Shown here in pieces: positions 1 to 5,048 of a stretch of 5,048 nucleotides of DNA. The position numbers and the translations under genes are program-made. The DNA comes from Planctomycetaceae bacterium (lineage in GTDB: Bacteria; Planctomycetota; Planctomycetia; Planctomycetales; Planctomycetaceae), in the NCBI GenBank assembly GCA_020426065.1, contig JAGQQT010000339.1, forward strand, positions 1 through 5,048, read 5' to 3'. Below the pieces are notes generated by a model, which saw only the letters and a program-made list of their open reading frames with translations, was not told the DNA's origin and did no database searches. Positions within the stretch are counted from its first letter, which is position 1, and every line of letters starts with the position of its first letter.

Positions 1-410
1 CAACGCCACTCACTGAGGAATTGCTGGACATGCGGGAGATTTTTCTCTCCCGGCTGGTTTACCAGACGTACAACGGCTACGTAATGTCCCAGTTCAAAAA
101 AATGCAGACCGATCTCCGCAATCACGGCAAGGTGAAATGGAAGCATGTCATGCACCTGATCCGCCTGCTGATTTCGGGAATCTGTACTTTGCGGGAAGGT
201 TTTGTCCCCGTCCGGGTCGACGAACATCGGGAACAACTCCTGGCAATCAAACGGGGAGAACTGCCCTGGGAAGAAACGGAAAAGTGGCGGCTCAGCCTGC
301 ATAGCGATTTCGACAGTGCCCTGAAAACCACAACACTACCAGACCGACCAGACTACGAAAAAGCAAATGCATTTTTGATCAAAGCCCGGCGGTTCGCCGC
401 AGTAGAATGA
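1..410 (+). CDS. RlaP-type nucleotidyltransferase, C-terminal part (5' end outside window)
   Basis: The reading frame is open from base 3 to the TGA at 408-410, giving 135 visible residues with no convincing internal start, so the gene begins upstream of the window. The visible part resembles the helical C-terminal region of the RlaP / COG3541 branch of the DNA polymerase beta nucleotidyltransferase superfamily. It has a helix of the form KWKHVMHLIRLL, then a short 'LREG' turn, an 'LLAIKRGELPW' segment, and a closing 'LPDRPDYEKANAFLIKARR' stretch. The same order (K-hydrophobic-xR-LL-x-G, then LP, then a final R-rich helix) recurs in the complete nucleotidyltransferase at 850-1617, which supports paralogy. 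The catalytic G-S/DxD core is not in the window, so activity cannot be judged. Its stop overlaps the next start in ATGA, implying translational coupling. By family knowledge RlaP proteins are linked to RNA repair; the substrate is unknown. Hand-counted GC over 121-360 is about 54%. Confidence 0.75.
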   Translation, partial: TPLTEELLDMREIFLSRLVYQTYNGYVMSQFKKMQTDLRNHGKVKWKHVMHLIRLLISGICTLREGFVPVRVDEHREQLLAIKRGELPWEETEKWRLSLHSDFDSALKTTTLPDRPDYEKANAFLIKARRFAAVE

Positions 411-784
411 GAATCATGAACCTGACACTAACAACAACTCTTTTCCGACCAGTCGGGCAGAAAGAGCTTGATCTCATTGAGCAGTCTGACTGGAAATCAT
501 TTCCGCCTCGATTGTTCTGGCAACCCATTTTCTATCCGGTCGTGACGGAAGAGTATGCGATTTACATCGCGGAGAAATGGAACACAAATGACCCCAATTC
601 TGACTTTGTCGGTTATGTATTGAAATTCCAGATTGATCAGGAATACATCAGCCAGTTTGACATTCAGAAAGTTGGTGGTAAAGAGTCGCTGGAGTATTGG
701 ATTCCAGCCGAAGAACTGGACAACTTCAATCCTCACATTGCAGGTCCAATTGAAGTTATCCATGTATTCCGAGCGGCTCACTGA
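407..784 (+). CDS. Small protein, probable ADP-ribosyltransferase-like fold
   Basis: This gene encodes 125 residues. The ATG at 407 overlaps the upstream stop (ATGA). A second ATG at 416 would give 122 residues and brings the start closer to the 'T-L-F/Y-R-P-V-G' opening I recall for relatives, so either start is possible. I recall similar short proteins carrying the loose database name 'ADP-ribosylation/crystallin J1'; that name is from memory and is not proof of function. Visible layout: 'LFRPVG' (R14) as a possible first ART strand, 'IFYPVVTEEYAIYIAEKWN' (residues 41-59) resembling the aromatic strand plus helix of NAD-binding ART folds, and 'EYWIPAEEL' (96-104) resembling the strand that carries the ART glutamate. 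There is no signal peptide or membrane segment, so it is probably cytoplasmic. It sits between two nucleotidyltransferases and probably works with them. By hand count the gene is about 45% GC, the lowest I measured here. The gene itself is secure; the fold assignment is inference. Confidence 0.8.
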   Translation: MRIMNLTLTTTLFRPVGQKELDLIEQSDWKSFPPRLFWQPIFYPVVTEEYAIYIAEKWNTNDPNSDFVGYVLKFQIDQEYISQFDIQKVGGKESLEYWIPAEELDNFNPHIAGPIEVIHVFRAAH

Positions 785-849
785 TTAAGGAATTGTACAG
801 ACAGGCATGTCTGTGCCACCATTTTGCTCATTGCTTTATTGAGTCCTCC

Positions 850-1617
850 ATGAATTATCCACTTGTTCTACAAAAACAAATCGAAACTCACCCTTACCCG
901 CTGTTGTTTGCCACCATCAGCGGGGCGCACCTTTACGGCTTTCCTTCTCCTGATTCGGATTTCGATCTGCGGGGGACACACATTCTTCCGCTCGATGAAG
1001 TACTTGGTCTCAAGACCGGGCATGAGACCATTGAGAAGTCAGGCATTCATGATGGGCTGGAAATTGATCTGGTCACACACGACATCAAAAAGTTCTTCGG
1101 GCTGATGCTCAAGAAGAATGGTTACGTGATGGAGCAGGTTCTTTCGCCGCTCGTGGTTCAGACTTCTGCCGAACATGAAGAACTGAAAGCGATTGCCATC
1201 AGGTGTCTCACCCGACACCACGCTCATCATTACCTCGGCTTTGCATCCACTCAATGGAGGCTCTTCCACAAGGAAAACCCACCACGAGTCAAGCCGCTCC
1301 TGTATGTTTATCGTGTGCTGCTGACCGGAATTCATCTGATGCGAACTGGCCAGCTCGAAGCAAACCTGGTCTATTTGAATGAGTCGTTTCGACTGACTTA
1401 TTTGCCAGACCTGATTGCACAAAAGGTGGAAGGAGCGGAGAAAGGAACTCTCGACCAGGCAGATTTATTGTTCCATGAACGGGAGTATGAACGACTCCGC
1501 ACCGAACTGGAAACCGCTCACGAGCAAAGCCAACTTCCGGAACTGCCAGGGGGAGCGGAGGAACTGAATGATCTGCTGGTGAGAATCCGCCTCCAATCCG
1601 TAGAAGGCAACTTTTGA
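850..1617 (+). CDS. RlaP-type nucleotidyltransferase (DNA polymerase beta superfamily), complete
   Basis: This gene encodes 255 residues from the ATG at 850. An in-frame TTG at 793 would add 19 residues, but that extension is Cys/His-rich, does not look like the family's N-terminus, and the family usually starts just before 'HPYPLLFATISG'. The nucleotidyltransferase core is visible. 'SGAHLYGF' (24-31) is the nucleotide-binding loop, in SG rather than the usual GS order. 'PDSDFDLRG' (34-42) supplies the metal ligands D37 and D39. 'LEIDLVTHD' (70-78) supplies the probable third Asp, D73. The C-terminal helical part includes 'RHHAHHYLGF' (122-131), 'VKPLLYVYRVLLTG' (147-160) and a closing 'LNDLLVRIR'. 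The predicted activity is transfer of a nucleotide to an unidentified acceptor; RlaP relatives are associated with RNA repair. It lies 65 bases after the ART-like gene, on the same strand, with no terminator seen between, so it is probably in the same operon. There is no clear Shine-Dalgarno before 850. GC over 901-1140 is about 50%. Confidence 0.85.
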   Translation: MNYPLVLQKQIETHPYPLLFATISGAHLYGFPSPDSDFDLRGTHILPLDEVLGLKTGHETIEKSGIHDGLEIDLVTHDIKKFFGLMLKKNGYVMEQVLSPLVVQTSAEHEELKAIAIRCLTRHHAHHYLGFASTQWRLFHKENPPRVKPLLYVYRVLLTGIHLMRTGQLEANLVYLNESFRLTYLPDLIAQKVEGAEKGTLDQADLLFHEREYERLRTELETAHEQSQLPELPGGAEELNDLLVRIRLQSVEGNF

Positions 1618-1786
1618 AGTGAGCAACCCTCGCCCCTTGCCTCTTACATGAGGTCAGCAATTACTGCAGTGACTTGAAGCACCCGATTGCTGGATTCTTT
1701 CGAGTTATGAAGATTTTTAGTGAACCTCCAAGAAGCTGCACCAGTTATAGAATCTGCCGCTGAATCACCCCTGTCACCATTCTTCC

Positions 1787-1791
1787 AGGAG
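1787..1791 (+). promoter_or_regulatory. Shine-Dalgarno AGGAG that decides the start at 1798
   Basis: AGGAG is followed by six bases (CAGCTC) and then ATG. The sequence and spacing are close to ideal, whereas the alternative GTG at 1720 is preceded by AT-rich sequence with no purine-rich match. A TAGAAT at 1748-1753 could be a -10 element for a transcript starting between the two candidate starts, but no good -35 accompanies it. Confidence 0.6.
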
Positions 1792-1797
1792 CAGCTC

Positions 1798-2103
1798 ATG
1801 ACTGGTGCCCTCACCCCTCAACACCGCGTCAAACATGTCAGCCGGGATTATTCTGTGCTGAAACTGATGGCCAGTTTTTTCAAATGGACCGGAATTCTCC
1901 TGTTGATTGCCTGCATCCTGATTGGTGCCTGGGCGTTGCTGAAAGTCCGCCTGGATCTAGGCCTGGCCATTCTGATTTGCGGCGGCTGGTTTTCTCTGAA
2001 CTATATTCTGGTTGCCCAAGTAGTGAACCTGGCCCTGTCGATTGAAGAGAACACCCATCGCACAGCGGTCGCCACGGAGAATATAGCGAGTCGGGCGGCC
2101 TGA
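1798..2103 (+). CDS. Small two-helix membrane protein of unknown function
   Basis: With the ATG at 1798 this is a 101-residue protein. I chose that start because AGGAG at 1787-1791 lies 6 bases before it, the best Shine-Dalgarno in the window. A GTG at 1720 would add 26 residues of acidic, Pro/Ser-rich sequence and has no ribosome binding site, but it cannot be excluded. Two strongly hydrophobic stretches follow a basic N-terminus: '[19 protein letters not shown]' and, after a short polar 'KVRLDLG' turn, '[20 protein letters not shown]'. It ends with a soluble tail, '[20 protein letters not shown]'. The two-helix plus 'IEENTxRTA' pattern recurs in many small bacterial inner-membrane proteins of unknown role; I recall the pattern, not a function. 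It is 180 bases from the nucleotidyltransferase stop, so it is probably a separate transcription unit. Its stop lies only 21 bases from the convergent tRNA. Confidence 0.75.
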   Translation: MTGALTPQHRVKHVSRDYSVLKLMASFFKWTGILLLIACILIGAWALLKVRLDLGLAILICGGWFSLNYILVAQVVNLALSIEENTHRTAVATENIASRAA

Positions 2104-2124
2104 TCTCCCCAGGAAAGCAATGAT

Positions 2125-2209
<85 letters not shown>

Positions 2210-2236
2210 TGAGGATCAGTGAAAATCTGAGGGTGT

Positions 2237-2265
2237 ACTATATCGGTTTGACGGCCTGCTGTGTA
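2237..2265 (-). promoter_or_regulatory. Candidate sigma70-like promoter for the tRNA-Leu
   Basis: On the - strand, TACACA (2260-2265, 4 of 6 matches to TTGACA) and TATAGT (2237-2242, 5 of 6 matches to TATAAT) are separated by exactly 17 bases. Initiation near 2230 would give a leader of about 20 bases before the mature tRNA 5' end at 2209, to be removed by RNase P. Placement is sensible for a tRNA with its own promoter rather than one relying on read-through from the GH10-like gene. The call rests on motif and spacing only. Confidence 0.4.
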
Positions 2266-2298
2266 CCCCTCTCAAGACGAAATCTGCAGGCCTCAGGT

Positions 2299-3867
2299 TC
2301 AGTGTGGCTGTTGACTGCCCAGGGTTTCCATCCACCGGTCGAGAGTCCGGTAATTGGCAAACTGATTCCAGCTCGGTTTGGGGTGCCCTTCCGGATCAAG
2401 CAAACCGGAATGAGGGAAGCGATGGGGACGCTGATCGCTTAATGCTCCCCAGAAAATACCGACAACCGGTTGCTTGGCCATTAACATGGAGAGATTTTCC
2501 CGGACCCAGGCATATTGTGGATCTTCGGTGGCAGAACCATCGCAATGGCTTTGTTCAACCTGTTGCGGCTTGAGAGCCAGCTGGTCTTCACCGGATCGGG
2601 AGGGAGCATGAATGGTGACGTGCAGCGGGACACCGAATGTTCCCCAGGTATCAAGCAGGCGGGAAAACCGCAGTAACCGTCGATCATCATTCTGACCCGG
2701 AGCATAGCCGATACTCAGTTCCAGATTGATCCCCGCCAGCCCCATTCCGGAGCGGAGAAGTGCATCCACCACATGCCAGGGAGTGAGACGATGCTTCCCG
2801 GACGACTGATAATCCCCCCAGGGGCGATCAATCCGAATGAAAATCTGGGAATCGGTATCGACCTGGCGGGCGACATCAATCATCCGAGCGGTCAATGCGA
2901 GCAGATTGTCCTCATCAAACCCGAAAAGTCCACCCGTGTTGACTCTGGCCACCACTTCCCAGATGCGGATTATTCCTGCATAGCGAGTGATGACGGTTTC
3001 GACATAATCACTCAGAAAGCTCTGGAGATTGAGAATGTCCGCTTTCCAGTTGGCCAGCCAGGAGGGGAGTCCCTGATAATCAAAACTGAGCAGTGGCCCA
3101 CCGCGAAGCACAAGCTTATTTTGGGTGGCCCACTCAACCTGATCATCATAGATGTCCCAGTGGTAGGTCCCTTCCTCCGCTTCGATGGCTTTCCATTCCA
3201 GATTGATTCCGGCCGCTCCAAACTGCTGGGGATAATCGGCGGGGATCTGTGAGACCGGAACCTGCCCCAGCTCACACCCCAGCAAAGCTGGTGGATGACT
3301 GAACCGCTGCTGACGGACCATGAGCCGTTGCAGGATGTAACCCCGGGCGAGAATATTCTCCGCTTCGCAAATCTTCACCAGTGCTCGACTGGCAATTTCG
3401 GTGGCGAGTGGCGGATCCTGCTGTTCGAAGGTGGAGCGGACAAACTCCTGATACGCTTCCCTGTAGGCTGCCTGAAACTCATCTGGAATCAGCATGCCGG
3501 CATGTTCCCAGGAGGCCAGCTGATCTTTCAGTTCGCCGAGTTGTCCCCGAGCCAGTTCCACTGCCAGCACATAGGGCTGTTCACGCTCGATGAGTGAGCA
3601 GGTTCTGAGGATGGGACACCCATACCCGGGAACCGGCCAGGAGATATTCAGCTTGCCGGAGTCCGATTTCTGACGGATGCAGTCGAGCAGATGGCCATGT
3701 TTTTCCGCCCGTGTGGGAAAGACAGACCCGTCATAACTGGTGAAAAAGGCTTGTTCGAATCGGGCCGACGTTTTCCAGGCGTCGTCCGAGCCGAGATCAA
3801 ACCTCATGAGACCCATCTGTCTATGCCTTGCTGGCCCGGTGTACTCCCAGGCGCGGGTGATTTTCAT
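2299..3867 (-). CDS. GH10 (endo-1,4-beta-xylanase-like) domain protein, probably non-catalytic
   Basis: This gene encodes 522 residues, starting MKITRAW at the ATG at 3865-3867. There is no signal peptide or membrane segment, so it is probably cytoplasmic. The N-terminal ~190 residues are not recognised; residues 105-185 look mainly helical and charged. From about 195 the protein follows the GH10 barrel order: '[16 protein letters not shown]' (223-238, the usual ExGxFxF/W strand), '[18 protein letters not shown]' (254-271, matching the RGHxLxWHxQxPxW segment), '[19 protein letters not shown]' (288-306), and '[11 protein letters not shown]' (468-478) with a late '[12 protein letters not shown]' (489-500), the typical GH10 ending. 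The WDVVNE acid/base motif reads WEVVAR (303-308) and the TELD nucleophile motif reads TIHA (418-421), so both catalytic glutamates are replaced (R308 and I419), and the GH/WH substrate histidines are absent. True xylanase activity is therefore unlikely; carbohydrate binding or another role is possible. It is divergent from purC, with tRNA-Leu downstream. Confidence 0.85.
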   Translation of the reverse strand: MKITRAWEYTGPARHRQMGLMRFDLGSDDAWKTSARFEQAFFTSYDGSVFPTRAEKHGHLLDCIRQKSDSGKLNISWPVPGYGCPILRTCSLIEREQPYVLAVELARGQLGELKDQLASWEHAGMLIPDEFQAAYREAYQEFVRSTFEQQDPPLATEIASRALVKICEAENILARGYILQRLMVRQQRFSHPPALLGCELGQVPVSQIPADYPQQFGAAGINLEWKAIEAEEGTYHWDIYDDQVEWATQNKLVLRGGPLLSFDYQGLPSWLANWKADILNLQSFLSDYVETVITRYAGIIRIWEVVARVNTGGLFGFDEDNLLALTARMIDVARQVDTDSQIFIRIDRPWGDYQSSGKHRLTPWHVVDALLRSGMGLAGINLELSIGYAPGQNDDRRLLRFSRLLDTWGTFGVPLHVTIHAPSRSGEDQLALKPQQVEQSHCDGSATEDPQYAWVRENLSMLMAKQPVVGIFWGALSDQRPHRFPHSGLLDPEGHPKPSWNQFANYRTLDRWMETLGSQQPH

Positions 3868-3896
3868 TGGTTCAACGATATGTTGAGGGAATCCGA

Positions 3897-3925
3897 ATTT
3901 TAGCCGTGGACGCTCGCTTGTTCAA
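3897..3925 (-). promoter_or_regulatory. Candidate sigma70-like promoter for the GH10-like gene
   Basis: On the - strand, TTGAAC (3920-3925, 4 of 6 matches to TTGACA) and TAAAAT (3897-3902, 5 of 6 matches to TATAAT) are separated by exactly 17 bases. Initiation near 3890 would leave a short leader before the ATG at 3867. That leader contains TCAAC-N5-GTTGA (3872-3886), which could form a small hairpin close to the start codon, where no Shine-Dalgarno is visible. The -35 lies inside the palindrome at 3916-3930. Confidence 0.45.
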
Positions 3926-3930
3926 CAAGC
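3916..3930. repeat. Perfect 7-1-7 palindrome, candidate operator
   Basis: GCTTGTT-C-AACAAGC is a perfect inverted repeat around one central base, in the spacer between the divergent GH10-like and purC genes. It covers the -35 hexamer of the candidate GH10-like promoter. The 1-base centre makes it more like a dimeric repressor site than a terminator, and no T-run follows. On the + strand, TTGTTC (3918-3923) and TAGGAT (3942-3947) at 18-base spacing could form a weak purC promoter that shares the same palindrome. No known regulator is assigned. Confidence 0.35.
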
Positions 3931-3995
3931 CTCGAGGGGGATAGGATGCGGACCACCGGAAAGCATCGATTTTTCAATTCAGAGCCAGTCTCGTC

Positions 3996-4000
3996 GAGGT
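3996..4000 (+). promoter_or_regulatory. Shine-Dalgarno-like GAGGT before purC
   Basis: GAGGT lies four bases before the ATG at 4005. The spacing is short but usable, and the resulting N-terminus ([11 protein letters not shown]) matches the usual length ahead of the conserved GKVRDVF motif, so this start is preferred. Confidence 0.45.
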
Positions 4001-4004
4001 CAAT

Positions 4005-4898
4005 ATGTCCGTACTCCTGACAACGGAAATCCCCGGAATCCCCCGGCATCAGGGAAAAGTACGGGATGTCTTTGATTTTGGGGATCGCCTCCTGATTGTC
4101 GCCTCGGACCGGATCAGTGCTTTCGACTGGATTCTGCCCACTGGTATTCCCGATAAGGGCCGGCTGCTGACGCAGATGAGCCTGTTCTGGTTCGAGCGAA
4201 TCGAGCGTACGCATCATCTGATTTCGGCCGATCCCCGCGATCTGCCGCTGCCCGCCGGAACCGATGTCGAAGCCCTGCTGGGACGTTCCATGGTCGTCAA
4301 AAAGACCCGCGTCATTCCGATCGAATGCGTGGTGCGGGGCTTTCTGGCGGGATCCGGCTGGAAAGATTACCAGGCCACCGGGATAGTAAGCGGAGTGAAA
4401 CTCCCCGCCGGACTGCAGGAATCTTCCCGACTCCCCGCTCCGATTTTCACTCCCTCCACCAAGGCCAGCGAAGGTCACGATGAACCAATCAGTTATGAGG
4501 AAGTGGTCCAGGAAATCGGAGACGAAACGGCCGCTGCCATTCGGGATGCGAGTCTGGAAGTTTACTCACGGGCCGCTCAGTACGCCGAAGAACGAGGACT
4601 GATCCTCGCCGATACCAAGTTCGAATTCGGTCTGCCGGTCCATGGAGGATCTGCCAGCGACATCATCCTGATTGATGAAGTGCTGACTCCCGACAGTTCC
4701 CGCTACTGGCCGCTCGATGACTACGAACCGGGTCGCACACAGCAGTCGTTTGACAAGCAGTATGTGCGGAACTGGCTGTTGTCCACGGACTGGGATCGAA
4801 ACTCTCCTCCCCCCGCACTCCCTGAAGATGTTGTCAGAAACACCCGGGCCAAATATATTGAAGCGTATGAGAAACTGACCGGCAGCAGGTTTGTTTGA
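4005..4898 (+). CDS. purC: Phosphoribosylaminoimidazole-succinocarboxamide synthase (SAICAR synthase)
   Basis: This gene encodes 297 residues. The enzyme uses ATP to join L-aspartate to CAIR, giving SAICAR, a cytoplasmic step of de novo purine synthesis. Family hallmarks are visible in order: GKVRDVF (17-23, nucleotide-binding strand), ASDRISAFD (33-41), [17 protein letters not shown] (106-122), [15 protein letters not shown] (146-160), ADTKFEFG (202-209), [13 protein letters not shown] (223-235) and QSFDKQYVR (247-255). All look intact. The length and the C-terminal DSSRYW/SFDKQ region match the longer (~300 residue) bacterial and yeast-type form rather than the ~240 residue E. coli/Bacillus form. 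It is transcribed divergently from the GH10-like gene, and no other pur gene is in the window. Hand-counted GC over 4021-4380 is about 59%, clearly above the left-hand cassette. Confidence 0.98.
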   Translation: MSVLLTTEIPGIPRHQGKVRDVFDFGDRLLIVASDRISAFDWILPTGIPDKGRLLTQMSLFWFERIERTHHLISADPRDLPLPAGTDVEALLGRSMVVKKTRVIPIECVVRGFLAGSGWKDYQATGIVSGVKLPAGLQESSRLPAPIFTPSTKASEGHDEPISYEEVVQEIGDETAAAIRDASLEVYSRAAQYAEERGLILADTKFEFGLPVHGGSASDIILIDEVLTPDSSRYWPLDDYEPGRTQQSFDKQYVRNWLLSTDWDRNSPPPALPEDVVRNTRAKYIEAYEKLTGSRFV

Positions 4899-4950
4899 GT
4901 CTTGAACAGGCCTGCAGATCATTCCCTTCTGTTCCGGTTGAGAGTCTGAA

Positions 4951-5048
4951 ATGGGCAAACGGACATTTCGAGTCCAGCGAACCAGAACCCCGCTCATCGG
5001 GACCACTCTCGTAATGATCGGGGGAGCCGTGACCTGCGCGTTTGTTGC
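4951..5048 (+). CDS. Start of a gene for a protein with a hydrophobic N-terminus (3' end outside window)
   Basis: The frame is open from the ATG at 4951 to the window edge, with 32 complete codons. The visible peptide starts MGKRTFRVQRTRTP, with seven basic residues, followed by a hydrophobic run (LIGTTLVMIGGAVTCAFVA). This is the shape of a signal peptide or a single membrane anchor. It begins 52 bases after purC on the same strand with no terminator seen between, so co-transcription is possible. Only a weak GAG-type ribosome binding signal (GAGAG around 4940) precedes it. No family can be named from this fragment. Confidence 0.55.
   Translation, partial: MGKRTFRVQRTRTPLIGTTLVMIGGAVTCAFV

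Noticed and set aside
793..849. TTG-started 19-residue extension of the complete nucleotidyltransferase
   Set aside because: The extension is Cys/His-rich, has no ribosome binding site, and lies before the point where family members normally begin; the ATG at 850 is preferred.
1289..1660. Open frame on the - strand over the end of the complete nucleotidyltransferase
   Set aside because: It overlaps conserved C-terminal motifs of the + strand gene and has no ribosome binding site or recognisable domain.
1655..1692. Inverted repeat CAGCAAT / ATTGCTG after the nucleotidyltransferase, considered as a terminator
   Set aside because: The arms are only 7 bases, the loop is 24 bases, the stem is not GC-rich and only a broken T-run (TTCTTT) follows.
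2773..3252. Open frame on the + strand inside the GH10-like gene
   Set aside because: It is antisense to a long gene with recognisable domain motifs; the translated sequence shows no family features.
3900..4478. Long open frame on the - strand opposite the 5' half of purC
   Set aside because: It is fully antisense to a clear purC, its translation is low-complexity Gly/Ser/Gln-rich with no recognisable motif, and it is explained by purC codon bias.

Overview
The window reads as an ordinary bacterial chromosome segment, most likely from a planctomycete or a similar free-living Gram-negative. This is a tentative call. It rests on the moderate GC content, mostly weak Shine-Dalgarno signals, a cytoplasmic GH10-like protein with a non-canonical active site, and a small positively charged leader at the right edge. 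No 16S or lineage-specific marker is present.

Left third (1-1617, + strand): a three-gene run of two RlaP-type (DNA polymerase beta superfamily) nucleotidyltransferase paralogues flanking a small protein that looks like a compact ADP-ribosyltransferase-fold protein. The first nucleotidyltransferase is cut by the window edge and only its helical C-terminal part is visible. Its stop overlaps the start of the small gene in ATGA, so these two are almost certainly co-transcribed and coupled. The second nucleotidyltransferase follows after 65 bases and is complete, with a G-rich loop, a DxD pair and a third Asp. By family knowledge RlaP proteins are linked to RNA repair or RNA end processing; the substrate here is unknown. 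By hand count the small gene is about 45% GC and the second nucleotidyltransferase about 50%, against about 59% for purC in the same window.

Middle (1618-2298): a short two-helix membrane protein of unknown function on the + strand, then a tRNA-Leu(UAA) on the - strand whose 3' end lies only 21 bases from that gene's stop codon. A plausible sigma70-like promoter sits just upstream of the tRNA.

Right half: a 522-residue - strand protein (2299-3867) has a recognisable GH10 xylanase-type barrel at its C-terminal end, but the acid/base and nucleophile glutamates both appear to be replaced. It is therefore probably a non-hydrolytic GH10 relative. It is divergent from purC (4005-4898), a textbook SAICAR synthase of de novo purine synthesis. 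The 137-base divergent spacer holds a good -35/-10 pair for the GH10-like gene, whose -35 lies inside a perfect 7-1-7 palindrome, a candidate operator. A last + strand gene with a hydrophobic N-terminus begins at 4951 and runs off the window.

The most interesting items are the nucleotidyltransferase / ART-like / nucleotidyltransferase cassette and the apparently catalytically dead GH10 protein. No CRISPR array, insertion sequence or prophage gene was seen.
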